From NCBI RefSeq assembly GCF_022370635.2, contig NZ_CP092362.2, positions 1,488,001-1,552,000 of the forward strand: a stretch of DNA of 64,000 bases. Reading direction: 5' to 3'. Shown here in pieces: positions 15,200 to 23,396 of the stretch. A program made the position numbers and the translations under genes. The notes under the pieces are model-generated. The model was given only the letters and a program-made list of their open reading frames with translations, was not told the DNA's origin and did not search any database. Numbering within the stretch: the stretch's first letter is position 1; each line of letters begins with the position of its first letter. Source of the DNA: Mycolicibacterium crocinum. GTDB lineage: Bacteria > Actinomycetota > Actinomycetes > Mycobacteriales > Mycobacteriaceae.

Positions 15200-15969
15200 G
15201 CTGATGTACCGCGAGCGGCCCACGCGGTCGCGGTGACCGGGAACGGGCCATCGCCCAGGCGTTCGCGAGCCGCCGACTCGAGACGGGTGAGGGCGTCGGG
15301 CTCGAGTCGCCGCACGTATTCGCCGGCGGGGCCGACGCCGAAAGTGTATGGGTGCCACCACTCGTCGAACGTCGCGTGCAGGACTCGCACGGAGATGGAT
15401 TCCTCACGTACGTCGCTCAATCCGGCGTCGCCGAACAGTTCGGTGAGGTGCCCTGCAGATGCCCCGGACTGGAACGCTTCGTCCTGAGCGTCCGGGTCGA
15501 TCGTGTGCACCGCATCCCAAAACGGCGCGAGAGCGCCGGTCGCGCCGTCCCACACGCAAGCCGCAACGACGCCTCCGGGGCGTGTCACGCGGGCCATCTC
15601 GCGGATGCCGGCCACGGGATCGGGCATGAAGTGCACCACCAGCTGTGCCAGCGCCGCGTCGAACGATGCCGACTCATACGGCAACTCCTCCGCGACTCCC
15701 AGACGCACGTCGATGTCCGGCAGCCGCTCTGCGAGTGCGGCGACAAACGGTGGCGACGGGTCGATCCCGGTGACGTCGGCCCCAGCCGAGTGCAGATGTG
15801 CGGTGAGCGCGCCAGTCCCGCACCCCACGTCGAGGACCCTGTCGCTGGAACCGACCCCGGCGAACGCCGCGAAGACCGACGCCAGCGGTTCGGCGTAACG
15901 GCCCATGAACCGGGCGTAGTCCTCGGGCGGGACCACAAAACTCACCTTGACAATGCTATTCAGTTGCAT
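15196..15969 (-). CDS. SAM-dependent methyltransferase (class I)
   Basis: A 257-residue protein. Motif I is VLDVGCGTGALTAHL at about 45-58, followed by an acidic GIDPSP loop and the motif region FDAALAQLVVHFMPDP. This is the UbiE/Methyltransf_11 pattern of small-molecule methyltransferases. The C-terminal WWHPYTFGVGPAGEYVRRL part is common in mycobacterial members. The substrate is unknown. It is convergent with the alcohol dehydrogenase. Confidence 0.88.
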   Translation of the reverse strand: MQLNSIVKVSFVVPPEDYARFMGRYAEPLASVFAAFAGVGSSDRVLDVGCGTGALTAHLHSAGADVTGIDPSPPFVAALAERLPDIDVRLGVAEELPYESASFDAALAQLVVHFMPDPVAGIREMARVTRPGGVVAACVWDGATGALAPFWDAVHTIDPDAQDEAFQSGASAGHLTELFGDAGLSDVREESISVRVLHATFDEWWHPYTFGVGPAGEYVRRLEPDALTRLESAARERLGDGPFPVTATAWAARGTSA

Positions 15970-15999
15970 AGCAACGATCTAGTCACTCGGGGTCGGATT

Positions 16000-16146
16000 T
16001 CAACTTCCCGCTGCGATGAACTCGGCCGGGCGCGCGAACGGTGCCTTGGTTGCCGAATGGGTTACCGCGCCGGTCACCCACGTCGGCAACGCCCCGCCCT
16101 CGGATTCCCAACGCTGCAGCCAGATGGATTCATCGACTTTCGGCAT
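16000..16146 (-). CDS. 48-residue protein, function unknown
   Basis: The ATG at 16146 has an AAAGGAC ribosome site 7-9 nt upstream. The protein starts MPKVDESIWLQRWESEGGAL. Its start overlaps the 3' end of the GreA-like gene by 17 bp, so the two are probably translated together. Function is not recognisable. Confidence 0.5.
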   Translation of the reverse strand: MPKVDESIWLQRWESEGGALPTWVTGAVTHSATKAPFARPAEFIAAGS

Positions 16147-16615
16147 GTTCGTGTCCTTTCGCGGTGTGCATGCCGTAGGGCACGGCCCTAAGAACGGTGA
16201 CGGAAAGTACTGCACCGCTGGGCAGTTCGTAGTCGCGTCGCTGACCTGGGCGCGCACCTGTGACTGCAGCGCCCAGCGGCGACTGCACTGAGTAGACCTC
16301 CAAGTCGCCGTACTCGGCGCCCCGAATCCCCAAGAGAAAGGTTTCGATGTCGCCGCTGTCGTCGTACCGGATGGTCACGACCATGCCGGGCTCGGCGATG
16401 CCGTCGTCGGGCGGATCCTCACCGACGACAGCGGTGACCAGCAAGTCGTGAATCTGCTGGATTCGGTTCCACCAGCCGCGTTGAACGGCCGCTGCGTTCT
16501 CGTCGGTGTCACCGTTGAGCGCCCCGGCGGCTGAGAGTCGGCGCAGCGTTGCCAATTCCTGCTGGAGCCGCTCGTAGGCCTGTGGCGATATCCAGACGCG
16601 TTGGGTCGTGATCAT
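16130..16615 (-). CDS. GreA/GreB-like protein
   Basis: A 161-residue protein starting MITTQRVWISPQAYERLQQE. The N-terminal half forms the helical hairpin of Gre factors (LATLRRLSAAG, then VQRGWWNRIQQIHDLLVTAV), and the C-terminal half is the FKBP-like Gre domain (MVVTIRYDDSGDIETFLLGI, then VYSVQSPLGAAVTGARPGQR). Gre factors rescue backtracked RNA polymerase. The usual acidic tip pair is not obvious, so it may be a regulator of polymerase such as a Rnk-like protein. GGAAGGAA precedes the ATG. Confidence 0.82.
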   Translation of the reverse strand: MITTQRVWISPQAYERLQQELATLRRLSAAGALNGDTDENAAAVQRGWWNRIQQIHDLLVTAVVGEDPPDDGIAEPGMVVTIRYDDSGDIETFLLGIRGAEYGDLEVYSVQSPLGAAVTGARPGQRRDYELPSGAVLSVTVLRAVPYGMHTAKGHEHAESR

Positions 16616-16652
16616 CGGGTGTTCCTTCCAAAAATAAGGCGTCACAAAGGTT

Positions 16653-16695
16653 GTCGTCAGGGGCGGGCTGTGGCATGTGCTCCGCCCCTGACGAC
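16653..16695 (-). terminator. 14-bp stem terminator after the dadA-like gene
   Basis: GTCGTCAGGGGCGG and CCGCCCCTGACGAC pair perfectly around a 15-nt loop, 43 nt beyond the dadA-like stop and before the GreA-like gene on the minus strand. Confidence 0.6.
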
Positions 16696-16738
16696 TCGGT
16701 GTCCCCGGTCGGGGCTGGTTTGTGGTCGCGGCGGGTGG

Positions 16739-18004
16739 TCAGCGGCCGACGCGACGCAGCGGATCGAACTCGCGCAGGGCCTCAGGCTGCTTTCCGGTGG
16801 TGATGTATTCAGCCAGTAGTCGCCCAGTCACCGGGCCCTGCGCCAATCCCCACATGCCGTGGCCGCCGGCGACATAGATTCCGGGCGACGTCTCTCCGAT
16901 CAGGGCTCGCCCGTCGGGGGTGACCGGTCGCGCACCGACCCAGGTGTCGGTGCGTTCGCTCCAGCGAACTCCCCGGAGTAATGGACCGGCCGAGTCGACG
17001 ATCGCGGCCACTCGCTCGGGCCGTGGCCGCTCATAGGGTTCGCGAAACTCCATGGTGCCGGCTACCCGCAGAGCACCCTTATACGGCGTGCACGCCACCC
17101 GCACATCCGGTAGGTAGATCGGTCCGGGAACGGGCCGGTCGACCGGCACGGTGAACGAGTAGCCGCGAGCCGACCGCACCGGCACCCGGACCCGGTGGCC
17201 CGCGAGTCTCGCGAGACCCGCCCCGGTAGCGATGACCGCGACGTCCGCGCGCACCGGCGGAGCGCTGCGGGGGTAGACGCTCGCGCCATTGCTGACGCTG
17301 ACCACGTCGCTGACCTCCAGAATGCGCATCGTCGCGCCGCGCTCCTCGACTGCACGGCCCAGGCTGCGGACGAACCTGCCCGGGTCGACGAACCGCTGTC
17401 CGTTGATGTTCAGTCCGGCGCCGACGGCAGCCGATGCCAGCGGCACCTGTTCCCGCAGTGCCGCACCGCTCAACCCGGTGATGAACAGTGGGTGGCCGCT
17501 CTTTTCGAACTTGCGAAGCTCACGGATCATCGCGTCGGCCTCGTCGGTGGTGCGGAACAACGCCGTGACAGGGGCGTCGGTGACCGGGGCATCGACACCG
17601 TTGGCGACCAGGACATCGAACGCTTCGATGCACTCCACATCGAGGGGACCGTTGGCCCGCGCCACGCGGTTCCATGACGACCGCCGGCAATTCGCGGCGA
17701 ATTGCAGCAGAAACAGCGCCAGCGACGCGTCGGCTCGCAGCGGTATGTGCAGCGGGGAAGCGGGGTCGAGCAGCGAGCTCAACCCGCGGCGCAGAACGGA
17801 CGGCGAGTTCAGCGGCAGGGTCAATCCGGGCGAGATCCAACCGGCGTTGCCCCAGGAAGCGCCGGCGGCCACGCCCACGCGGTCCACCACCGTCACCTCG
17901 ACCCCGCGCTCCTGCAAGAACCACGCTGTCGACAACCCGACGATCCCCGCACCGACCACGATCGCCGATCGCGGTCCGCCGTCGATGCGTCCTGCGCCGC
18001 CCAC
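16739..18004 (-). CDS. FAD-dependent amino-acid oxidoreductase, DadA-like
   Basis: A roughly 421-residue flavoprotein. The dinucleotide motif is AIVVGAGIVGLSTAWFLQER, and the C-terminal FAD contact is GIYVAGGHGMWGLAQGPVTG. ASWGNAGWISPGLTLPLNSP matches the small subunit of D-amino-acid dehydrogenases, which oxidise D-amino acids to keto acids. The GTG at 18004 follows a TGGAGG ribosome site; GTG at 18007 is also possible, and longer in-frame extensions are unlikely. The PucR-type regulator upstream on the same strand, and a palindrome between them, suggest substrate-induced control. Confidence 0.85.
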   Translation of the reverse strand: MGGAGRIDGGPRSAIVVGAGIVGLSTAWFLQERGVEVTVVDRVGVAAGASWGNAGWISPGLTLPLNSPSVLRRGLSSLLDPASPLHIPLRADASLALFLLQFAANCRRSSWNRVARANGPLDVECIEAFDVLVANGVDAPVTDAPVTALFRTTDEADAMIRELRKFEKSGHPLFITGLSGAALREQVPLASAAVGAGLNINGQRFVDPGRFVRSLGRAVEERGATMRILEVSDVVSVSNGASVYPRSAPPVRADVAVIATGAGLARLAGHRVRVPVRSARGYSFTVPVDRPVPGPIYLPDVRVACTPYKGALRVAGTMEFREPYERPRPERVAAIVDSAGPLLRGVRWSERTDTWVGARPVTPDGRALIGETSPGIYVAGGHGMWGLAQGPVTGRLLAEYITTGKQPEALREFDPLRRVGR

Positions 18005-18099
18005 CACACACCTCCAGACTCGAAACTGCTGATACCTCCACAGTGGCTGTCGGCCGCCGGAACGGGTCGTCGAATCTCGACAGGTGCCTAGCAAAAGAC

Positions 18100-18114
18100 T
18101 GTCGGTTTCCGACA
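18100..18114. promoter_or_regulatory. Palindrome upstream of dadA-like gene
   Basis: TGTCGG and CCGACA flank a TTT centre, about 95 nt upstream of the dadA-like start and 24 nt past the end of the PucR gene. It is a likely operator, perhaps for the PucR-type regulator. Confidence 0.45.
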
Positions 18115-18137
18115 AAACCCCAGTGCGCGGCGTGCGC

Positions 18138-19664
18138 CTATGCGGTGTCGGTGGCGGCCAGTTCGATCATCATTGCCAGCCGCTTCTTTGGATCACCGAG
18201 CGGCAGAGTGGTGATCTCGTTCATCTTGCGCAAGCGGTAGCGCACCGTGTTCTCGTGCACCCCCAACAGGCGGCCTGCCTCTGCCGGGTCGCCCTGTGAT
18301 GCCAGCCAAGCCCGCAGAGTCGTCACGTGGTTGGTGCCGTGGGCCTGATCGTGCCGTCGAAGTTCGGCGAGCGGTCCCCGGTCGGGTGACCGGCCCGCGC
18401 CGGCCGCAGTTCGTAGCCGCTGCAACAGGATGTCATCCCAGGATTCGTCGTAAATCGGCGGCGGATTGTCCTCAGCCCCAACCCCATTGAGCGCCAGACA
18501 CTCGTCGGCCTCGTGCCGCGCCTCGACCAGATCGGCCGTCCCGGCCACCCCGCTGATACCGGCTCTGACCACGACCCGCTCGGGCAGCGCCGCGGCCAGA
18601 TCAGCCACCCAACGCCGTGCCCCTGCAGCCGAATCGCCCGGCAGCACCGTGTAGACCGTGCTGCCCGCCAAGGCACTTCGACCCGGCCGCGACCAACCGA
18701 ACCCGGTGGTGGCGCGCTCAAATGCCAACAACAGTGCGGCATCTCGTTGTCCACCGATGGACGCCTGCAGCGCGATTACTCGTAATGGGCTGTGCGGCAG
18801 TCCCAGTCGACTGGCCGCGGTCGCGGCATCTGCGCTGCCTTCCAGCAATCTGATTACCAGATCTGACTCCACCTGTCGCTCGAGGTCGGCACTGGCACGA
18901 GAGCGCAGCAGATGCAAGGAGACGGTGCGCGCCCCATCGGCGAGCGCGGTCAGGGCTGCGCCCGTCAGTGGCGCGTCACACGCCACCCACACCGATCCCA
19001 TGAGTTCGCGTCCAGAACGCACTGCGACGACCATGCGTCCCGTCAGGCCATGGTTCGCCTCCTTGCCCACGAACAACGGATCGTCGGAATCGGCCAGATG
19101 CTGTGACACGCCCTGGTCGTCGAAGAACACGCGTAGTCGCTCGGGGGCTCGGCGATCCATGATGGTCTGCACTCGCGCCGGGTCGGCGTGCTGTTGCATC
19201 GTGGAATAGGCCAATACCCGGGAGAGCCGGTCCTCGATCGTCACCGCCCCACCAGTGGCCTCCGCCAAGCTGTCGGCAAGCGCGAACAGGTCCGTGGGGC
19301 CGCGCCCGGACTCGGTTTCGCGGCCCTCCAACACCAGGCCGTACACGACGGCCGCCACTTCACTCCACGACATCGCCGGATCGATCATCACCACCGCGAC
19401 ACCATCGGCCGCGCCTTCAGCTGCGGCGTCATCCTGGTCGTCTCGTGCGAGGACGACAAGCGCGCGCGACGTGGCGGCCCAGCGCACAGCTTCCTGCACC
19501 GAACGAGCTCCGAGGCCGAGCAGCACGTCGCCGATGACGGTGCGCCCCTCTGCGGTGGCGGGCATGGCGACGCTGCGCAATTGCGTAGACCGCGGGATCG
19601 GGCAAACGCGCAGGCGTGCCCCGTAATTGCCCAGCACATTGACCAGCCGGTCCAACGTGACCAC
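18138..19664 (-). CDS. PucR family transcriptional regulator
   Basis: A 508-residue regulator with an N-terminal PucR-type domain (TVIGDVLLGLGARSVQEAVR), a GAF/GGDEF-like middle, and a C-terminal helix-turn-helix of the PucR/CdaR type (about 445-495: LRAWLASQGDPAEAGRLLGV, then HENTVRYRLRKM). Family members activate purine, amino-acid or sugar-acid catabolism. The dadA-like gene downstream is the likely target. It starts with GTG and is divergent from the secreted-protein gene at 19770. Confidence 0.9.
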   Translation of the reverse strand: MVTLDRLVNVLGNYGARLRVCPIPRSTQLRSVAMPATAEGRTVIGDVLLGLGARSVQEAVRWAATSRALVVLARDDQDDAAAEGAADGVAVVMIDPAMSWSEVAAVVYGLVLEGRETESGRGPTDLFALADSLAEATGGAVTIEDRLSRVLAYSTMQQHADPARVQTIMDRRAPERLRVFFDDQGVSQHLADSDDPLFVGKEANHGLTGRMVVAVRSGRELMGSVWVACDAPLTGAALTALADGARTVSLHLLRSRASADLERQVESDLVIRLLEGSADAATAASRLGLPHSPLRVIALQASIGGQRDAALLLAFERATTGFGWSRPGRSALAGSTVYTVLPGDSAAGARRWVADLAAALPERVVVRAGISGVAGTADLVEARHEADECLALNGVGAEDNPPPIYDESWDDILLQRLRTAAGAGRSPDRGPLAELRRHDQAHGTNHVTTLRAWLASQGDPAEAGRLLGVHENTVRYRLRKMNEITTLPLGDPKKRLAMMIELAATDTA

Positions 19665-19769
19665 TGTCTCTCCCGACGCCGCCGATCAACCAGCCTAGCC
19701 AGCATGCCCCAGAAGTCACGATGACCCTGCGGACGAAGGTTGCCACATCGGGTCGCTGACCGCAGTAAA

Positions 19770-20444
19770 GTGCTGCTCGTGGTCAACGTGTTCGCCGGCG
19801 CCCGGGGTCGCTGGCTGGCGGTTGCCGCCTCGGTGACCGTCGCCGGGGGCATGTTCTATGCCCAGAGCACCGAAACCCCCAAGTGTTGTGTTGCGGCGCC
19901 GACGGTTTCGCCGGTCGCCCAGACCTCGATCGCGGCAGACATGCCACGCGTCGCGCAGCCCACCGAAGCGGAACTGTTGGCCGCCAGCGCACCCGTCGCC
20001 GGCGCCGACTTCCAGATGGCCCTACCGAAGGGTATTGCCCCCGAGGAAGGTTTGCAGATCCACACCATCTGGGTGGCCCGCGCCATCAGCGTGATGTTCC
20101 TGGAGATCAAGACCATTGGCGGCTACCGGCAGGATCCGCTGAAGTGGCATCCCAACGGTCTGGCCATCGACGTCATGATCCCGAACTACCACTCCCCAGA
20201 GGGAATCGAGCTCGGCAACCAGATCGCCGGCTTCGCCCTGGCGAACGCCAAGCGTTGGGGCGTGCTGCACGTGATCTGGCGGCAGGGCTTTTACCCGGGC
20301 ATCGGCGCTCCGAGTTGGACCGCCGACTACGGCAACGAGACCGCTAACCACTTCGACCACGTTCACATCGCCACCGACGGCGGCGGATATCCGACTGGAC
20401 ACGAGACGTACTTCCTCGGGTCCATGCGTTCAGGGTCGGCCTGA
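19770..20444 (+). CDS. Secreted protein with peptidase M15-like domain
   Basis: A roughly 224-residue exported protein. A signal anchor occupies residues 1-32 (VFAGARGRWLAVAASVTVAG). The globular domain has WHPNGLAIDVMIPN, WGVLHVIWRQGFYPG and HFDHVHIATDGG. These are the His-x6-Asp and His-x-His type metal ligands of the DD-carboxypeptidase/hedgehog-like fold found in several mycobacterial secreted proteins. It may trim peptidoglycan, though catalytic identity is not shown. The GTG at 19770 is a best guess; TTG at 19740 and GTG at 19779 are alternatives. Confidence 0.7.
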   Translation: MLLVVNVFAGARGRWLAVAASVTVAGGMFYAQSTETPKCCVAAPTVSPVAQTSIAADMPRVAQPTEAELLAASAPVAGADFQMALPKGIAPEEGLQIHTIWVARAISVMFLEIKTIGGYRQDPLKWHPNGLAIDVMIPNYHSPEGIELGNQIAGFALANAKRWGVLHVIWRQGFYPGIGAPSWTADYGNETANHFDHVHIATDGGGYPTGHETYFLGSMRSGSA

Positions 20445-20447
20445 CTG

Positions 20448-21383
20448 GTGCATACCGCGAGAACACGCGTGGCGATGCTGGCTGTCGCGGGCATGGCCAT
20501 CCTGAGTCCGCTGACCGCGTGCGCCGGATCGACCCCGCACCCCGCGACCGCGCCGGCTCCGCCGGCCAGTTCGGGGGAGGCCGCGGGGGCGCCGATGCCG
20601 CAGGACGTCCCGGGTCAACCGCCGACGGCCAAACGCGATGTGGTCAAGACCGCGTCGATGTCGATCTCGGTGGCTCACCCGGCAGAGGCCGCGGACAAAG
20701 CCGCCGTGATTGTCGAGAACGCCAAGGGCCGAGTCGACAGTCGCTCTGAGGACGCGGGTTCCGGTACGGGACGGGCTCGCTCGACGGTGGTTTTGCGGGT
20801 GCCCGCGGCGAAGCTCGACGAGACCTTGCGAGAACTCAAGACGCTGGGCACCGTCGAACACGTACAGGTCAGTGCCGACGATGTCACTGCCCAGCGGGTC
20901 GACCTCGACGCCCGGATCACGGCGTTGCAGACGTCGGTGGACCGGCTGCTGGGCATCATGCGCGACGCCAAGGACCCCGACGCGCTGATCAAAGCCGAAA
21001 GTGCGCTGTCCGAGCGACAGGCTGATCTCGACAGCCTGCGGGCCCAGCGTCAGGCGCTCGGCGACCAGATCGACTACAGCACCGTCGACGTCACCTTCAT
21101 CGCCCAGGAGATCGGCGGACCGGCGCCCACCGAGTACCGAGGCTTCTTCGGCCAGATCGAACGAGGTTGGGACACACTGGTTTCGGTGGCCGGCAACCTG
21201 GTGTTGCTGTTCGGTCTGCTGTTGCCTTGGTTGGCGGTGCTGGCGGTTGCCGGCGTCATCGTCTACGTCATCGTGCGGTGGGCGAAGGCCCGACAGCCCG
21301 CACCGCAGCAGCCGCAACCTCCGCAGCAGCCGCAGCCCGCGCCGGTCGGTGCCCCTCGCGAAGACGAGACCCCGCCCAGCTGA
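20448..21383 (+). CDS. DUF4349 lipoprotein
   Basis: A 311-residue protein. The lipobox LTAC gives a lipidated Cys at residue 25. A Pro/Ala-rich stretch follows, then the DUF4349 domain with a long coiled coil (about 150-210: RVDLDARITALQTSVDRLLG, then ERQADLDSLRAQRQALGDQI). A membrane segment lies at 250-275, and a Pro/Gln tail of PQQPQPPQQPQ type at the end. It starts with GTG 3 nt after the previous gene, so they form an operon. DUF4349 proteins have no settled function; homologues sit beside cell-wall genes. Confidence 0.85.
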   Translation: MHTARTRVAMLAVAGMAILSPLTACAGSTPHPATAPAPPASSGEAAGAPMPQDVPGQPPTAKRDVVKTASMSISVAHPAEAADKAAVIVENAKGRVDSRSEDAGSGTGRARSTVVLRVPAAKLDETLRELKTLGTVEHVQVSADDVTAQRVDLDARITALQTSVDRLLGIMRDAKDPDALIKAESALSERQADLDSLRAQRQALGDQIDYSTVDVTFIAQEIGGPAPTEYRGFFGQIERGWDTLVSVAGNLVLLFGLLLPWLAVLAVAGVIVYVIVRWAKARQPAPQQPQPPQQPQPAPVGAPREDETPPS

Positions 21384-21393
21384 CATGGCGACT
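21371..21393 (+). repeat. Direct repeat, left copy
   Basis: This 23-bp stretch, CCCGCC-C-AGCTGACATGGCGACT with one base different, recurs at 23374-23396. It contains the stop of the DUF4349 gene and a copy of the first codons of the CocE gene. Confidence 0.7.
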
Positions 21394-21413
21394 GGCCGAC
21401 GGAGTGCGAACTC

Positions 21414-23066
21414 CTACAGCGATAGGTAATTCCTCGGATTGGCGCGTCCCGAGATCCCATTCCGGCTATTCAGTGGCATTGGGAGCACTTCGAAGTGCAG
21501 ATGCGGCCCGGTGCAGGTCCCTGTACATCCCACGTACCCGATGACCTGTCCCTTCGAGACAGTCTGGCCCTGATCCACGATCGTCCGAGACAAGTGCGCA
21601 TAGCCCGTCATGATGCCAAGGCCGTTGTGCTGCACGAGGACGCTGATCCCAGCCGAGGATCCCATCCAATTGGATCGTGCTCCGTTGTTCCCATCGGTTC
21701 CCCAGCCTTCGAAGTAGATGACTCCGTCGGCGGCAGCGTAGACGGGTGTCCCAGATGCGACCGCCAGATCGATTCCGGTGTGTCCGTTGCCATACTCCTG
21801 GGTGACGCGATATCCGTTCACCGGGCGGGTGAATGGGCTTGGCGGCGGGGGCTCGGCGACGTCTATGACGGTGATGTTCACTGTGCCGACTGAAACGGAT
21901 CCGCTGCCGTCGCCGACGGTGTAGCTGAAGCTGTCGGTGCCGTAGTAGTTCGCCGCGGGGGTGTAGGTAAAGCTTCCGTCGGCGTTGACGCTGGCGCTGC
22001 CGTGGGCCGGCAGCGTGTTGAGAGCGGCGGTCAAGGGGTCGCCGTCGGCGTCGGTGTCGTTGGCCAACAGGTTGTTTGTGAGCGATGTGTCTTCGTTCAT
22101 CGTGTAGTTGTCGGTTACCGCGTTCGGAAGGTGGTTTACCGGCGTGGAGACCGCCGTGAGAACGTGGTAGACCAGAGCAGCGATTGGGCCACCGATGACC
22201 GGGACCATTCCGATGACATCTTTCGTCATGTCGCCGATCTCATCCAGCACGTCGGCGACGTCACCTCGCGTGACCGCGGATGAAAATTCGACGAAATCCT
22301 GCACGAGGCTCAAGCCGTTGTAAAGCGTTCCGAACACTGGCACCCAGCCGAGGGATCCATTGACCGCCGCGTCGGCCGCTTCCCGTTCCGATTCCGTTTT
22401 TGCGACCGCTCGTGCTGTCGAGGCGATAGCGGTTCGTGTCGCGGGCGCTCCGGTGGCCGGACCTACTGCAGTGCCAGGCATTACAGTGCCCGGGGATCCA
22501 CCCGCCGCTGATGCCGTCAGTAGCGATGGGCGGTGGTCTATGCGCGTGCTTTCGCTCTGCCGGGCGAACAGCCACACCGTTTCGACGAGACCACCAAGTG
22601 GGAGAACCGGCAGCTTTGGAGTGAGGGCCTGGTTGCCGAATTTGATCTCGCCGAGGACGCGGTCGGCAGCAGTGATAGATGCTGAGGTGGAATCCGAAGC
22701 GACCGCTCCCGGCTCGGAAGTCGGTGTGTGCGTGGTCAGTCGAGCCGACGGTGAATTCCTTGCCGTCGTCTTGGTCGGCTTGTTCAAGCTCCTCGACCGG
22801 ACTGTGCCCTGATCGACGGTCTTGCTCGGCAGGTTCTGATTACTGCGCGAGCTCTTAGCTGTATTACTGCTGGAGTCGGCACTGTCGGCGTTCGTAGCGG
22901 TGCCGGGTGCCGCGGTCGCGACGCCCTGCCCATAGGTCGCCAGCGCCGCGCCAAGGCCGAGACTCACCACCGCGATGCGCAACCATTCAGCAGACGTGCT
23001 CCGATGTGCTTTCGTGGATTTGCCAAAAGGCCAAACCGACGTGTTCTCAGGATTGGCAGCCGCCAT
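21414..23066 (-). CDS. Secreted M23 metallopeptidase with a VCBS/cadherin-like repeat
   Basis: A roughly 550-residue exported protein. The signal peptide is at about 24-50 (WLRIAVVSLGLGAALATYGQ). A long Ser/Thr-rich spacer follows. A VCBS/cadherin-like repeat spans about 300-390 (DNYTMNEDTSLTNNLLANDT, then GSFTYTPAANYYGTDSFSYT). The M23 domain spans about 415-535, with zinc ligands His429-x3-Asp433 in GHTGIDLA and His524 of GPHLHFEV, plus YAHLSR. It should cut peptidoglycan cross-bridges. The ATG at 23066 follows GGGGGAACAACAG; 23084 is possible. It is on the opposite strand to its neighbours and flanked by 23-bp direct repeats. Confidence 0.85.
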   Translation of the reverse strand: MAAANPENTSVWPFGKSTKAHRSTSAEWLRIAVVSLGLGAALATYGQGVATAAPGTATNADSADSSSNTAKSSRSNQNLPSKTVDQGTVRSRSLNKPTKTTARNSPSARLTTHTPTSEPGAVASDSTSASITAADRVLGEIKFGNQALTPKLPVLPLGGLVETVWLFARQSESTRIDHRPSLLTASAAGGSPGTVMPGTAVGPATGAPATRTAIASTARAVAKTESEREAADAAVNGSLGWVPVFGTLYNGLSLVQDFVEFSSAVTRGDVADVLDEIGDMTKDVIGMVPVIGGPIAALVYHVLTAVSTPVNHLPNAVTDNYTMNEDTSLTNNLLANDTDADGDPLTAALNTLPAHGSASVNADGSFTYTPAANYYGTDSFSYTVGDGSGSVSVGTVNITVIDVAEPPPPSPFTRPVNGYRVTQEYGNGHTGIDLAVASGTPVYAAADGVIYFEGWGTDGNNGARSNWMGSSAGISVLVQHNGLGIMTGYAHLSRTIVDQGQTVSKGQVIGYVGCTGTCTGPHLHFEVLPMPLNSRNGISGRANPRNYLSL

Positions 23067-23278
23067 CTGTTGTTCCCCCGTCATCGAGGTTTCGCATCCG
23101 CGCGAAACTGTGAGCGAGGTGGATATTAACTGTGGGAACGCTGTACGGCGAGTGTTTGACGTAATCGCGTCTAATCTGCGGCGCGCCGTCTTCGCTAAGA
23201 CGGCGCGGTCGGGTCTACGAACACGCCCCGGGTCAACTCGCGGTGCTAGGTTTCCACTGCGACCCACGACCAGGCGAC

Positions 23279-23386
23279 ATGACGGAGGTACGGCTGCTGA
23301 AGCAGCAACACCGCAACGACTGGCGCGTTGCCACGCTGGCGTTCACCCGGCGTAGAGGAATCAACGACATCCGCCCGCCGAGCTGA
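23279..23386 (+). CDS. Possible 35-residue small gene before the CocE gene
   Basis: An ATG-to-TGA frame starts MTEVRLLKQQHRNDWRVATL and ends NDIRPPS. It stops 1 nt before the CocE ATG, which would give coupled translation. No good ribosome site was seen. The rest of 23067-23278 is a non-coding upstream region of the M23 gene in which I see no gene. Confidence 0.25.
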   Translation: MTEVRLLKQQHRNDWRVATLAFTRRRGINDIRPPS

Positions 23387-23396
23387 CATGGCGACT
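23374..23396 (+). repeat. Direct repeat, right copy
   Basis: This copy holds the true start of the CocE gene and matches 21371-21393 at 22 of 23 positions. Confidence 0.7.
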
